Positions 22,565 through 31,872 of a stretch of DNA of 64,000 nucleotides are shown piece by piece. Source of the DNA: Ypsolopha sequella (lineage: Eukaryota; Arthropoda; Insecta; Lepidoptera; Ypsolophidae); the NCBI GenBank assembly GCA_934047225.1, contig OW204005.1:20902396-20966395 (forward strand), read 5' to 3'. Numbering within the stretch: position 1 is the first letter of the stretch; every line of letters starts with the position of its first letter. The notes below the pieces were generated by a model. It searched no databases. It was not told the DNA's origin and saw nothing but the letters and a program-made list of their open reading frames with translations. The position numbers and the translations under genes were made by a program.

Positions 22565-22862
22565 ATTTGATATGGAATTAGTCAGATTTGAAAGAAATTC
22601 ACTTCAAGGCGATAGTGACACCATCTGCTACGCGTGGCGTTCCTAATTGAAATGATTTATATAGTCAGCAAATGGGTGTCATCGGAAGATTGTCGATATT
22701 ACAATTATTTTTGTAAAAATTCTGTAGGTTTTTGTAAGGTAGTTTATAAGCAACCTTACAAAAACCTAGATTTTATAATAAACTTGCTTTGACAATCTTA
22801 CAGTGAGATATGCACCAAACATTTCATTCCGTATCACAAAAAAGTACTAGGAGATTATATAA

Positions 22863-22994
22863 TTAAAGGACATGAAGGTTCTCGCACGACTTGGATTTGG
22901 AGATGTCATTGATGCAGATCTTCTGTAGCAGCTCCCTTGCAATGTTCAGCGATATGTGGGTCCGGGAGCTTGATAGTTTTGGCGGCTTTGCTTC
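22863..22994 (-). CDS. Rgk: RGK-family GTPase, last coding exon
   Basis: 44 codons including stop. The acceptor reads TGTCTGCAG before 22994, and the exon enters in phase 0 from the exon ending at 26898. It encodes EAKPPKLSSSRTHISLNIAR..., a helical basic segment, and ends SKSCENLHVL then TAA. In RGK GTPases (Rad, Gem, Rem and insect Rgk) this C-terminal extension binds calmodulin, 14-3-3 and membrane phosphoinositides and replaces the CAAX lipid box of Ras. RGK proteins lower voltage-gated calcium channel activity and influence the cytoskeleton. The insect-type ending (CENLHVL rather than vertebrate CHDLSVL) fits Drosophila Rgk2/Rgk3. Which paralogue this is cannot be decided from the fragment. 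Confidence 0.93.
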   Translation of the reverse strand, partial: EAKPPKLSSSRTHISLNIARELLQKICINDISKSKSCENLHVL

Positions 22995-23269
22995 CTGCAG
23001 ACAATAAAAGAGTAATTTTATTAAATTTAACAAGTAACAAATATCAGGGTATTTCAGACAGTACGACCCAACTAAGAAATTGAAGACTAATGATTCAGAT
23101 AACAGATTCCAATAAAAAAAATTTCAAGTGGCTTTTTTCCTCGTGTGTTAAGTTTGCAAAATAAAACTATAGTACGATAAGATACCTATTTTTATGCTGT
23201 CTTTAAAAGCAACCTTGCAGACATAAGTCTCTTAGTTACCATATTATTTTTGTGAAAAGATTACCAAAT

Positions 23270-24225
23270 ATTAGGTCTTTACATATGAAATTGCCGTTTT
23301 CTACAGAGAATTTGATGGAAACTCAATTTTCAGTACTAACATTTTTGCATTTTTTTTAAGAATGACATAAACATAACATAAACACAAAATATATATATAA
23401 TAAAACATCATAAAATACAATAGTATCTGACTCCTAAAAAAAGTGTTAACTGTAGGCTAGGAGTCAGCACATTCCCATAATTTCAGTTTGTTATAATCAA
23501 TAGCCAAAAAGGTACATACAAAATTATGAAACAATTTTTAATTATTTTTAACTTAAAGCATGAACAAATTAATAACTGTAGATTTTTTTAAATACAATTA
23601 TCGACTGCTCTTTCTATAACTATCACAAAATATTAAAAGTGCAATTAATAATAAAAGAGACATTATGGTTAACAAATCCAAATGATAAATGACAAATCCA
23701 AAATATGTAATTTCTTATGTGTATGACTGAGACAACATTAAGCTAACAGCAACATTAAATTAATTTTTGAAAAGTGCCAGCTAATCTTACGAGTATCATG
23801 GAAACGGGTGGCATTTAGGACGAACAGTTTTTGAAGATTGAATTTTTATAATCAAACTGAAAATAAAAACGAAATTTAATACGTAGATGTAAAACCTTGA
23901 AATATACTTTCAAGCAAACAACAAATAATTGAAATAGCTATGAAATTACAAAAATTATGAACTCATGAATTATGAACGCAAACTAACAGCAACTTTAATT
24001 CAATTTTTGAAAAGTGTCAGCTGTAAAAAATTATTACGAATCTTATCATGGAAATGGATGGCATTTAGGACGATTTTTTTTAAGATTTTATTTTAAGTTA
24101 TCAAACTGACGACAAAAAGAAAAATAACAAATAATGGAAATAGATATTGAACGACAGGAATTATGAACTCATAAATCTGTACAAAAATTTCAGCAATTTC
24201 ATATGTAAAGACCTATTATATATGC
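23270..24225. mobile_element. Inverted-end element with internal duplication, in RGK intron
   Basis: The left end TAGGTCTTTACATATGAAAT recurs reversed at the right (ATTTCATATGTAAAGACCTA). A shorter relative with the same ends is at 60443-60832. Inside, 23742-23985 and 23990-24185 are diverged direct copies (shared TTGAAAAGTGYCAGCT and GGCATTTAGGACGA). No transposase is seen. Confidence 0.65.
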
Positions 24226-24838
24226 AAATAATGTTTGCGATACATTGACTAATGCTAGGGCCCCACTTGCGTGTATCGTCACAAAGCTTCGCGGTATCAC
24301 ACGATACACACATACAATACAGTGCTGCAAAGATCTGATGGTGCGTGGGTGACAGTGACAGGACTGTGGAACAAGTAGTATGGTGGCGGCGTTAGTTACG
24401 ATTTTGGACACAACCAATCCACGCGCCATAAGATCCTGTACGAGTATGTTATCAACGAGTCGTCAATTATTGGCTAATATATCTTCGCGGATAAAAATCA
24501 AAGTGAACAAAACTTCAAGGCGCTAAACGAAAAACGTTGCTGCGGCCTCGGAATAAAGGCGCGAGAATGAATCCCTGCGACACCCGCGCAATACGATTCG
24601 CTTGCGAAGTGTAATTTTGTATAGCCATTTGTATATACATTGCGTGTACGTACAGTACGTCACAGATCCCGGTTCTTATAGATATTGTAGGTAATCTTTA
24701 AAAGCAATACATAGCTTAACGACAACTTCAAGCTTAGTTAACATCAATAGACACGTATAAAAAATAAAAATATTTAAATTATTTATTTACTTTACAAAAT
24801 GGTCGTTTTTTGTGAGTAGGACTCTCTGCTTTATTTAT

Positions 24839-25065
24839 ATATGTGTGAGGGTATGCGAGGGTGAGGGTGTGTAAGAGGGTGAGGGAGAATGTGTGAGTAA
24901 AAGATAGTGTGTGTCGTCTCTGCTAGCTCTACGACTTGGGTCTTGGGATCGGGGTAAAGCCACTGTGCAGAGGCGGGTTTGTGCATGTTTAGAGCATTGT
25001 TTGAGATAGAGTGTGTTAGGGTGTATGTATGTATGTATGTATGTGTGTGTGTGTTATAAGCTGTT
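24839..25065. repeat. GT/GTAT-rich simple repeats with a diverged duplication
   Basis: Runs of GTGAGGG, GTATGTATG and GTGTGTG. A segment with CTACGACTTGGGTCTTGGGA (24929) recurs as CTACGACCTTGGTCTTGAGA (25074), about 145 bp apart. The rest of 24240-25530 shows nothing else I can name. Confidence 0.6.
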
Positions 25066-25536
25066 CCCTAGTCCTACGACCTTGGTCTTGAGATCTGTTG
25101 TTAATAACTCTAGGGGATGTATGCGTGGTGTTAAGGTAGAAAAGCTGAGGTAAAAAGGTGTATGTGTCTTTGTGTATACTTATATATAAGAAATAGATTA
25201 TCTTTGAGACAAATATAAAGGTTCTTAGATTTCTAGATTGAGTCGTACTGCAGCTTAAATTAATTGTTCAGCCATACTTTCAGTTAGGTGATGAGCGAAA
25301 CGCGGCTTTGAATCGAGGCCATCGACCAGCTTCGGCCTGAAATTCAGGGAAATCCTTTACTCTTATTGCTACTACTTGCTATTACAAAAACATCAATAAG
25401 AAAATGAAAGTGGGTGGCGAGTTATAGACCGCGGTATCATTATTTCTGGGCAAATTTGGTCACTGCTTGTTTAGGTTTTATTTAGAACATACTATGAAGA
25501 TGGCATCGTTGCAATTAGGCCGGCCTAGCTGCGCGA

Positions 25537-25665
25537 GAAAGCGGAGTGGTGAGTTGCAAAAAATCTACCAATAGGATCGCTGACTTTTGCCTCCCGCGCA
25601 ACTTAGAACGATCCTATTGGCGGACTTTGATTAGCTCACCCCACTACCTCGCACACTGGTAGACG
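25537..25665. repeat. Foldback element, about 48-bp arms
   Basis: A GCGCGAGAAAGCGGAGTGGT segment on the left pairs with CACCCCACTACCTCGCAC on the right. The inner CCAATAGGATCG / CGATCCTATTGG match is perfect. Confidence 0.7.
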
Positions 25666-25991
25666 CCCAGTATATTTGGTCGCTTGGTGCCTGTAACGAT
25701 TCAGGTCGAAACAAGGAGCGATAAATCATTCACCCATCTTTATGGAAAGCAAGCAAAAAGAATTAAAATACACCAAAACGTCCTTGCAGTTTTTCTTTTT
25801 TGCCTGTCTGTCTGACAACCATTTTATCATTCAATGTCTAATATCACCAAATATTATTTTATCCATTTATTTCACTAATGCTGGCTAATATCAAGTCGAA
25901 ATATATCTCAATACTTATTTTAAAATCGTGTTTTATATGTATGTATATCATTAAATGTAATAAAACAGTAGAATCCGGTGTGTCTATATAT

Positions 25992-26354
25992 TCCATCCAT
26001 CCATCAGCCTCGTTCGTCCACTGCTGGACATAAGCCTTTCCAGGACTTTGCCTCTCCGGCGGCGGTCATCCTGGAAGAATTGCCCATACTCACACACGCT
26101 GGGCAGGCGGGTTGGTGAGCGCGGTGCCGGAACCCTCGCACCAGTGACGCCGCTGCCTGTCACCAGTCTGTTCCATATAAGGCCCGGCTATTAGGGATGG
26201 AAATACCACCATCCATCGGTCCCAGGCATGGCGGGCCTCCTGGTTTTTTGCCTGTGAGCTGTCGTCTTACTCTCCCCCGAATAACTTCGAGGGGGTCTCC
26301 AAGTAAGATGGTGGTACCTCCACAGTCGAGCCCGGCATCAGCTCTACCACCTGT
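25992..26354 (-). mobile_element. SINE2 insertion, minus strand
   Basis: Reverse complement of the 16.9- and 29.2-kb copies: begins at CCATCCATCCATCAGCC, ends at the reversed start CAGCTCTACCACCTG. It sits in the RGK intron in the same orientation as the gene. No clear target duplication; the flank is a TATTATTATT run. Confidence 0.85.
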
Positions 26355-26477
26355 TATTATTATTATTAATATATAGTATAACATATACTATATGTTATTA
26401 TTATAAATTAAAGAAAAGTAATAAAAATAGAAAGGGGGTGACTCAAGAAGAGTAATATAACACAAATCAATCTTTAG

Positions 26478-26641
26478 AATTCTTTTGAATTCTAAACCAA
26501 AAACCACTAAACGGATTTGGATGTGATTTTCTTTATTATAATCTTAGTGACCCTTGTCAATATATAGGCTATAAATAACGCCAGAGCCAAAAACGGGGCA
26601 GAGTTGAATAAACGCGGGTGGAGCCGCGGGCAAAAGGCTCG

Positions 26642-26687
<46 letters not shown>

Positions 26688-26690
26688 GGT
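26478..26690 (+). repeat. Dispersed repeat 3' part plus (TA)n
   Basis: 26478-26645 matches 19660-19815 (CCAAAAACGGGGC..., GGGTGGAGCCGCGGG), then a TA run of about 20 units to 26681. Confidence 0.75.
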
Positions 26691-26897
26691 ATATATTACC
26701 TACCAACTTTAATATTTATTAAATATTCAATATCCTTGAGCATTCGCTGGAAGACAACCTAGTTATTAGGTTGAAACATCCCGAATTTTTCAAAAAATTA
26801 AATATTTTGAGATATTCACACTAAAATTACTTAATGCTATAACCTTAATGTAACTAATGTAACCATCAGCTGTTCCTGCCTTCGATTCGTTTGGTAC

Positions 26898-27040
26898 CTT
26901 TTTAGCAGCCTTCTTGTCGCGGCTCTCTTTCAGTCGAATCTGCTTGAGGATCCCCACCAGGAGCTCGTCCACGTTGTGCTGGATTCCTGACGAGGTTTCG
27001 ATGAACTTGCTGTCTCTAGACGTCGCCAAGGCTTTCCCCT
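26898..27040 (-). CDS. Rgk: RGK-family GTPase, penultimate exon (G5 motif)
   Basis: 143 bp. The acceptor is CTCCGTTACAG before 27040 and the donor AAAAAG/GTACCA after 26898. The first two bases complete a Glu codon begun in the previous exon, giving TNEGKALATSRDSKFIETSS. ETSS is the G5 guanine-base contact; IQHNVDELLVGILKQIRLKE is the last helix of the G domain, followed by basic DKKAAKK. It leaves in phase 0, matching the last exon. An unspliced reading frame continues past the donor but is intron. The 3.9-kb intron that follows holds a SINE2 and the 23.3-kb element. Confidence 0.93.
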
Positions 27041-27084
27041 CTGTAACGGAGAGAGGGGTTAAGAAAATCATCAAAAGATTTTTT

Positions 27085-27355
27085 AGTATTCAATAAAACT
27101 TGAGTATAATTCATGATGTACAAAAACTGTTCACCTCAATAAATACTATGCTCGGGATAGCCGACCAGTTTCAACAGATTCAGACTGCCTTCTTTTGAAC
27201 GAGCGAAGAGGATTACGCGACGATCGGCGTGGTCGCTTGCCTCACTAATGTGAGGCGCAACGTCGTCGCGTGAGCGTCTTCACTCGCTCAGAAGAAGGCA
27301 GTCTGAATTTGCTGAAACTGGTCGATTCCGATCATAATATTTATTGAGGCATAAT
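27085..27355. mobile_element. Family B foldback MITE in RGK intron
   Basis: Arms of about 100 bp starting CACCTCAATAAATACTATGC and ending reversed at TATTTATTGAGG, with matching GACTGCCTTC segments inside. A left extension (AAAACTTGAGTATAATTCAT) is reversed in the 37.65-kb copy. The right flank goes straight into a hairpin repeat with ACATTGGGACACTCGTG (27358-27437) that recurs at 29.58 and 61.4 kb. Confidence 0.8.
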
Positions 27356-27566
27356 TTATACATTGGGACACTCGTGCAGTCTATTACGAAACTCCTTTCG
27401 TTCGTTTCGTAAACAAGCACTCGTGTCCCAATGTATCTATTAGCACAAAGTACTGTTATTTTAGGATAATGTGGTACTTATAGTTTTCTTAGACCAAAAC
27501 CTTTTTGTTCCTATTAAAATAAGGGGTGCTTAAATCCGATCCAGCCTCCCTAGTCATTTATTTTAA

Positions 27567-28157
27567 GGGGCTCTACAATGCTAAACTTCAGTTTTGTATT
27601 AGATTCAGTTCCGTCAATGTACATGGTAAAAATTTGAATAAAATATGGCGTATGTTCTGACTCAAGACAATTATTAATTACGCTATATAAGTAAACATAC
27701 TTTCAATCTTCTATTAATTATATTACTTTTAAAAAAGCATGAATTTCACGAAAAAAGTGATTCAGTTTCCATATTCCAAAACCGATTGAAACGAAAACAA
27801 CACACGCAGAGACTAACTCAAAAATTAAAAAATCAAAAATTCTTTATTTACATTACAAAATGTGTGGTGGGACTCCCCTTTTAAGTTTTACAACCTGTTT
27901 TAAGGGAGACCCGCTCTTTCTCTTTCTACGGATCTTATTTTACAAATTTGTATTTACTAACTACGAGTAGAAACTAACTAGAAAAAGCCATTTTTATTAC
28001 ATACACTAGACTAACTAGAAAAGCCATTTTTATTACATAAAGAAATTGTAGTAGTCCTAATGGAGCCGTGATTTCAAAATAACTAAAGTTTTGCGTGCGC
28101 AGCATCGGATTAGACCAGGATAGACAAAAGCGTTAGAGCAGGACTGAATTTAGCGTC
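27567..28157. mobile_element. Family A MITE, enlarged and 3'-truncated
   Basis: TTAA at 27563-27566 then GGGGCTCTACAATGCTAAAC, as at 2904. The interior is longer because of extra sequence at about 27830-27990 and a short duplication of AGCCATTTTTATTACATA. The right end stops at TTTAGCG without the terminal GCAGCCCC. Confidence 0.75.
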
Positions 28158-28332
28158 GTTACCAAACACTTTGTTGTAGCAATTTGAACTAAACTATATA
28201 CCAAGGATGTATACATTTATAAGGAACGTACAACAGAACTGTACCCTTAATCTTGTCCACCATCTATGTTTTTTGTATCTTCTGCAAATGTATCTTAAAT
28301 AAATAAATAAACTCAACGAATAAACAACTTGC

Positions 28333-28525
28333 CATTAGTTGCGACCTGTCTCGCTCTAGCCAGATCAGCTTTATTCCCAACCAGCACGACAGTCCTATCC
28401 GTCGTGAACTGCTCCCTTGCCAGGTACGCCAGCAGCTCTGAAGCCCGGATGAACGAGCTCTTGGCCACTACGGAGTAGACCACTACGCATGCGTGGGGCT
28501 CGTAGGTCGACATGCAGTTCTCTAC
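28333..28525 (-). CDS. Rgk: RGK-family GTPase, internal exon (G4 motif)
   Basis: 193 bp encoding VENCMSTYEPHACVVVYSVV through GNKADLARARQVATN. NKAD is the G4 guanine-specificity motif, and the VVYSVVAKSSFIRASELL strand-helix is typical of RGK and Ras folds. The acceptor is CTCTCCCACAG before 28525. The upstream exon joins in phase 0 (EMS/VEN). The exon ends ...AATG and the intron begins GCAAGT, a GC-AG intron: using it restores the family sequence TNEGK with the next exon. The alternative GT at ACAG/GTCGCA would drop conserved residues and break the frame. Confidence 0.93.
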
Positions 28526-28723
28526 CTGTGGGAGAGATAAGTTGCTGAGTGTTTATGGTGCCCTGGTACATGATATATTGGCCGTGGATGTCACGGGTCA
28601 TCATTGCGATGGGGATGCTTACTAGTTCCGCATAGAGGGCACTGTGTGTTTGTGTCTGTCAGCTTGTCAGTTCACTTACAAATAATTTGAATAATTTCTT
28701 ATTTTCATTGAAAAGTTGAAGCA

Positions 28724-28876
28724 ATGGGTGTTTGTGTGGCTTTTGGATGTAAAGGAACGACAAGGTCTACTTTCTTTTCTCGCAGCGAAAAACCTCTTTT
28801 CTTTAGCTCCTCCTTAAATTTAGCGATACGGAAGGTAGACGAATACACCAACAAAAAAAGGCACAAAAGTCTTTAG
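28724..28876 (+). pseudogene. Short ORF with THAP-like start
   Basis: 50 codons beginning MGVCVAFGCKGTTRS, opposite in strand to the RGK gene. The Cys-x4-Cys close to the start recalls the first half of a THAP zinc finger, found in many transposases, but no later Cys/His or AVPTIF-type box is present. It may be a remnant from a P- or hAT-like element, or chance. Confidence 0.25.
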
Positions 28877-29199
28877 AAATGTGGAATGCAAAAATAACGT
28901 CTATCGTAAAATCTTTTGGTTTTCTTTTCCATTCTTCAGTTCCAGATGGATTATTTGTTGAGTGTTTATTATGCATAATATATGTATATATGAGTAGTTA
29001 AAAAAATTACAATAGCAAATTATAAAATTCTAGCTTTGTAAATATAAAACCCTAGGCCTGCTTATATGACTTGCTCTTGACCTGTTTTTTACATGATAAT
29101 GATTATTATTATTATGACAAAAAGTCGTTGAACTTAATAAATCAATTTCGTCACAATGTGAAAAGGTCTATTAAGATTATAATAGTATTTTGTGCAACT

Positions 29200-29562
29200 G
29201 AACAGGTGGTAGAGCTGATGCCGGGCTCGACTGTGGAGGTACCACCATCTTACTTGGAGACCCCCTCGAAGTAATTCGGGGGAGAGTAAGAGGACAGCTC
29301 ACAGGCAAAAAACCAGGAGGCCCACCATGCCTGGGACCGATGGATGGCGGTATATCCATCCCTAATAGCCGGGCCTTATATGGAACAGACTGGTGACGGG
29401 CAGTTGCGTCACTGATGCGAGGGTTCCGGCGCCGCGCTCACCAACCCGCCTGCCCAGCGTGTGTGAGTATGGGCAATTCTTCCAGGATGACCGCCGGGAG
29501 TGGCAAAGTCCTGGAAAGGCTTATGTCCAGCAGTGGATGAACTGGGCTGATGGAAGGATTGA
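29200..29562 (+). mobile_element. SINE2 insertion with 10-bp target duplication
   Basis: Flanked by TTGTGCAACT at 29190-29199 and 29563-29572. It begins GAACAGGTGGTAGAGCTGAT and ends GGGCTGATGGAAGGATTGA. It was inserted into the 'GTGCAACT...ACATTGGGACACGAGTG' repeat also present near 54.17, 56.8 and 61.4 kb. Confidence 0.9.
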
Positions 29563-30312
29563 TTGTGCAACTTTGACATAATGTGAGACATTGGGACACG
29601 AGTGCTTGTTAACGAAACGCACGAAGTTTGAAAAGAACGAAAAAAGAACACTCGTAATGATACTTTCGTGATAATCGTCATGATGGAATTAATATTTAGA
29701 TGCCTGAGATCAATCAGAAGCAAAAAGAGTATAGGGGCGTGGCTTAAGAAATTAAGACAGGCTGTTATTGATTGAGGTTGGTTCTCTAGCGGTTTTAAAT
29801 GTGACCAATCGCAGCGCAGAACTGCGGTGTTAAAATGTAATATTATAATATAACATCGGTCAAACAATGTAGGTACTTAAAAAACCGCTTTTAATGTTGT
29901 TATTACAGGTCGCGCCACGTTTTGTGGCAGGTGACCTTGAATGCGTGATTTTTTGGATCTGTTTGGCAGTTGCAGTGAGATGCGACGGGAGGGGCCGGCG
30001 CCAGCGCGGTTATTTGATCATTCTTTTGGTGAATTCAGTATTCTTGCAAGCTGAGTATATTTTTTCTCCTACTTCATTGTTTCAGAAAAAAACGATTTTT
30101 CTAAGACGTGAGAAGAGAAAAATCAATTAATAAAAAAAAACGGTCACATAATGAGGTGTGTATGGTAGTTTTTTGTTTAAATAATCGATTATCAAAAATA
30201 TCGATTATTTTTTAACGTCCCTAGTCCATAGCATCTTTCACGTCTTGCGTCGTGCACACGTCTCGCGTTCTCTGGGTACAGTCGCGCAAATTGCTATATA
30301 CGAGTACGTACG

Positions 30313-30470
30313 AATTATGTTCGTTGTTGTCTCGTCCTCGATGATAATAGATAACAAGTGTAGTCCCGGTTTTTGCATTCACTGCGTCACACAATTTTAA
30401 AGCTGAAAGAAAAAACAGAACGCAGCCACGACAGTGCTGCCCCCAACGGTCATATCTAAATACTTCATTC
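30313..30470. repeat. DIRS left inverted terminal repeat
   Basis: 158 bp. It matches the right repeat with only two small differences (CGAGG versus CTTCGG, and GAACA versus TTCACA), both near the outer end. Confidence 0.92.
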
Positions 30471-30554
30471 GTTTTTTGTGTCACTTGTCGGCGTCACGCA
30501 TTGTTTCGACATATTCGTGTTATTGTTAAGTTAAAGTGATAAAAAGTGCTAATA

Positions 30555-31807
30555 ATGGGCAAGAAAAGATCTCCGGATGAGGAGAGAGAACATATTCTCA
30601 AAAAGATACGAAAATTAGAGAAGAAAGTTTGTAAATTGCCTGAGTCGGACGATGAAGAAGGTAAGGTTATGTTCGCAATGTAACATGCGAGTTTTATTTG
30701 ATTTACTTTTTACGACCAACCTTTGGGGTTGTGTGTAAAATGGTTAGGCTGAGGGACATTCTTCGGGAATGTACAATAGCTGTATATAACCTAGGGGTGT
30801 TCTGCGGGAACATACGTGGTTTTGTTATTCATGATTGAGGGGCATTCTGCGGGAATGCACAGGTCTGGTGTACGAATTCAACAAGATACTTCTGCTAAAT
30901 CTGTTTAGATAAAGTTTTCTCAATGTAGTACTGAATGTTGAATACAAAATACCGTAAAAGGTATCTATTCTGTGTTACAGTAAACATGGAGGGTCAGGTT
31001 GATTCGAACGAAAACAAAGCTCCTTTGGAAGACGAAGGACAGTTATTAGAGGGCTTTATTAGCATTGAAGAAGAACAAGAAAACCTGGATGAGGATGTAT
31101 TAAATATTTTAGGAATAATCCCAAATACAAAACCTAAGAAGGAAATGTTGAGAAAAGAAATTGCGGAACGCTGGACTGAGATCTTAGAAAAAGGTTTAAA
31201 GAAAGAAGAAAAAGATGAAATGACTAAATTAAATCAACCATTTGAAAATTGCCCGAAGATGGTTGCACCCAAGCTCAATAAGGAAGTCAGTGCAGCACTG
31301 AATGAAAATGCTAGAAAAAGAGATACACTTATAGAGTTGAGACAGAAACAAATGTCCACATCCTTATCCTGCCTAGGACAAGCCATGCAGCTCTGTATCG
31401 GAGAAAACATACAGGACAAAAAATTAGACATCCTAAAGAAAATTAACGAAGCCTCGAGGCTTCTTTGTGATGCACTGTTCTTAGACTCGAGAGGAAGGAG
31501 AACTCTAGTCTTATCTACTATAAATAAAAATTTGAAAGACTCATTACAAGAAACAGAGCCAGCCGAATATCTTTTTGGGGATAATCTGGCAGAAAAAATC
31601 AAGACTGCCAAAGCGGTTCAGAAGTCTGGAAAAGACTTGAAGACAACGTTTAATGATGAAAAGAAAAAGAAGAGACCTGAAACGGAGAAGAAGAAAGCTT
31701 TAAACTGGCGGGGCCCTCCTCAAACCATGCAGCCCAGAAAGCCAGGGGGGCCAGCCTACCACCAGCAGCAGAAGAAGAAGTACGAAAAGAAACCACAGAA
31801 GCGGTAG
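30555..31807 (+). CDS. DIRS gag-like protein, predicted as two exons
   Basis: A first exon (30555-30660) starts ATG and encodes a charged 35-residue leader, MGKKRSPDEEREHILKKIRK.... It ends GAAGAAG before GTAAGG. Removing 30661-30980 (acceptor TGTGTTACAG) joins it in phase to the long frame at VNMEGQVDSN, giving about 310 residues. The main body is acidic at first (EEEQENLDED), helical in the middle, and ends in a Lys-rich tail (DEKKKKRPETEKKK, then KKKYEKKPQKR). No zinc knuckle is visible. It presumably binds the RNA template. Without splicing, translation could start at other codons, for example 30986. The function is inferred from position. Confidence 0.8.
30661..30980 (+). promoter_or_regulatory. 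Predicted intron in DIRS gag with three hairpin repeats
   Basis: 320 bp bounded by GTAAGG and TTACAG. Three related hairpins lie at about 30751-30773, 30794-30814 and 30837-30860: ACATTC-TTCG-GGAATGT, GTTC-TGCG-GGAAC and GCATTC-TGCG-GGAATGC. They share the preceding GAGGG/AGGGG text. The loop and stem are kept while the stem bases vary in a paired way. Confidence 0.6.
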
Positions 31808-31872
31808 ATCAGGTAGGGAGATTATCATCTTACCTAGACAACTGGAAGAGGATTACAAAGGATCAGGTTATT

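Noticed and set aside
29205..29232. tRNA promoter boxes at the start of SINE2
   Set aside because: The box A match is good, but the box B-like text is only about 15 bp away and matches poorly, so a tRNA origin cannot be claimed.
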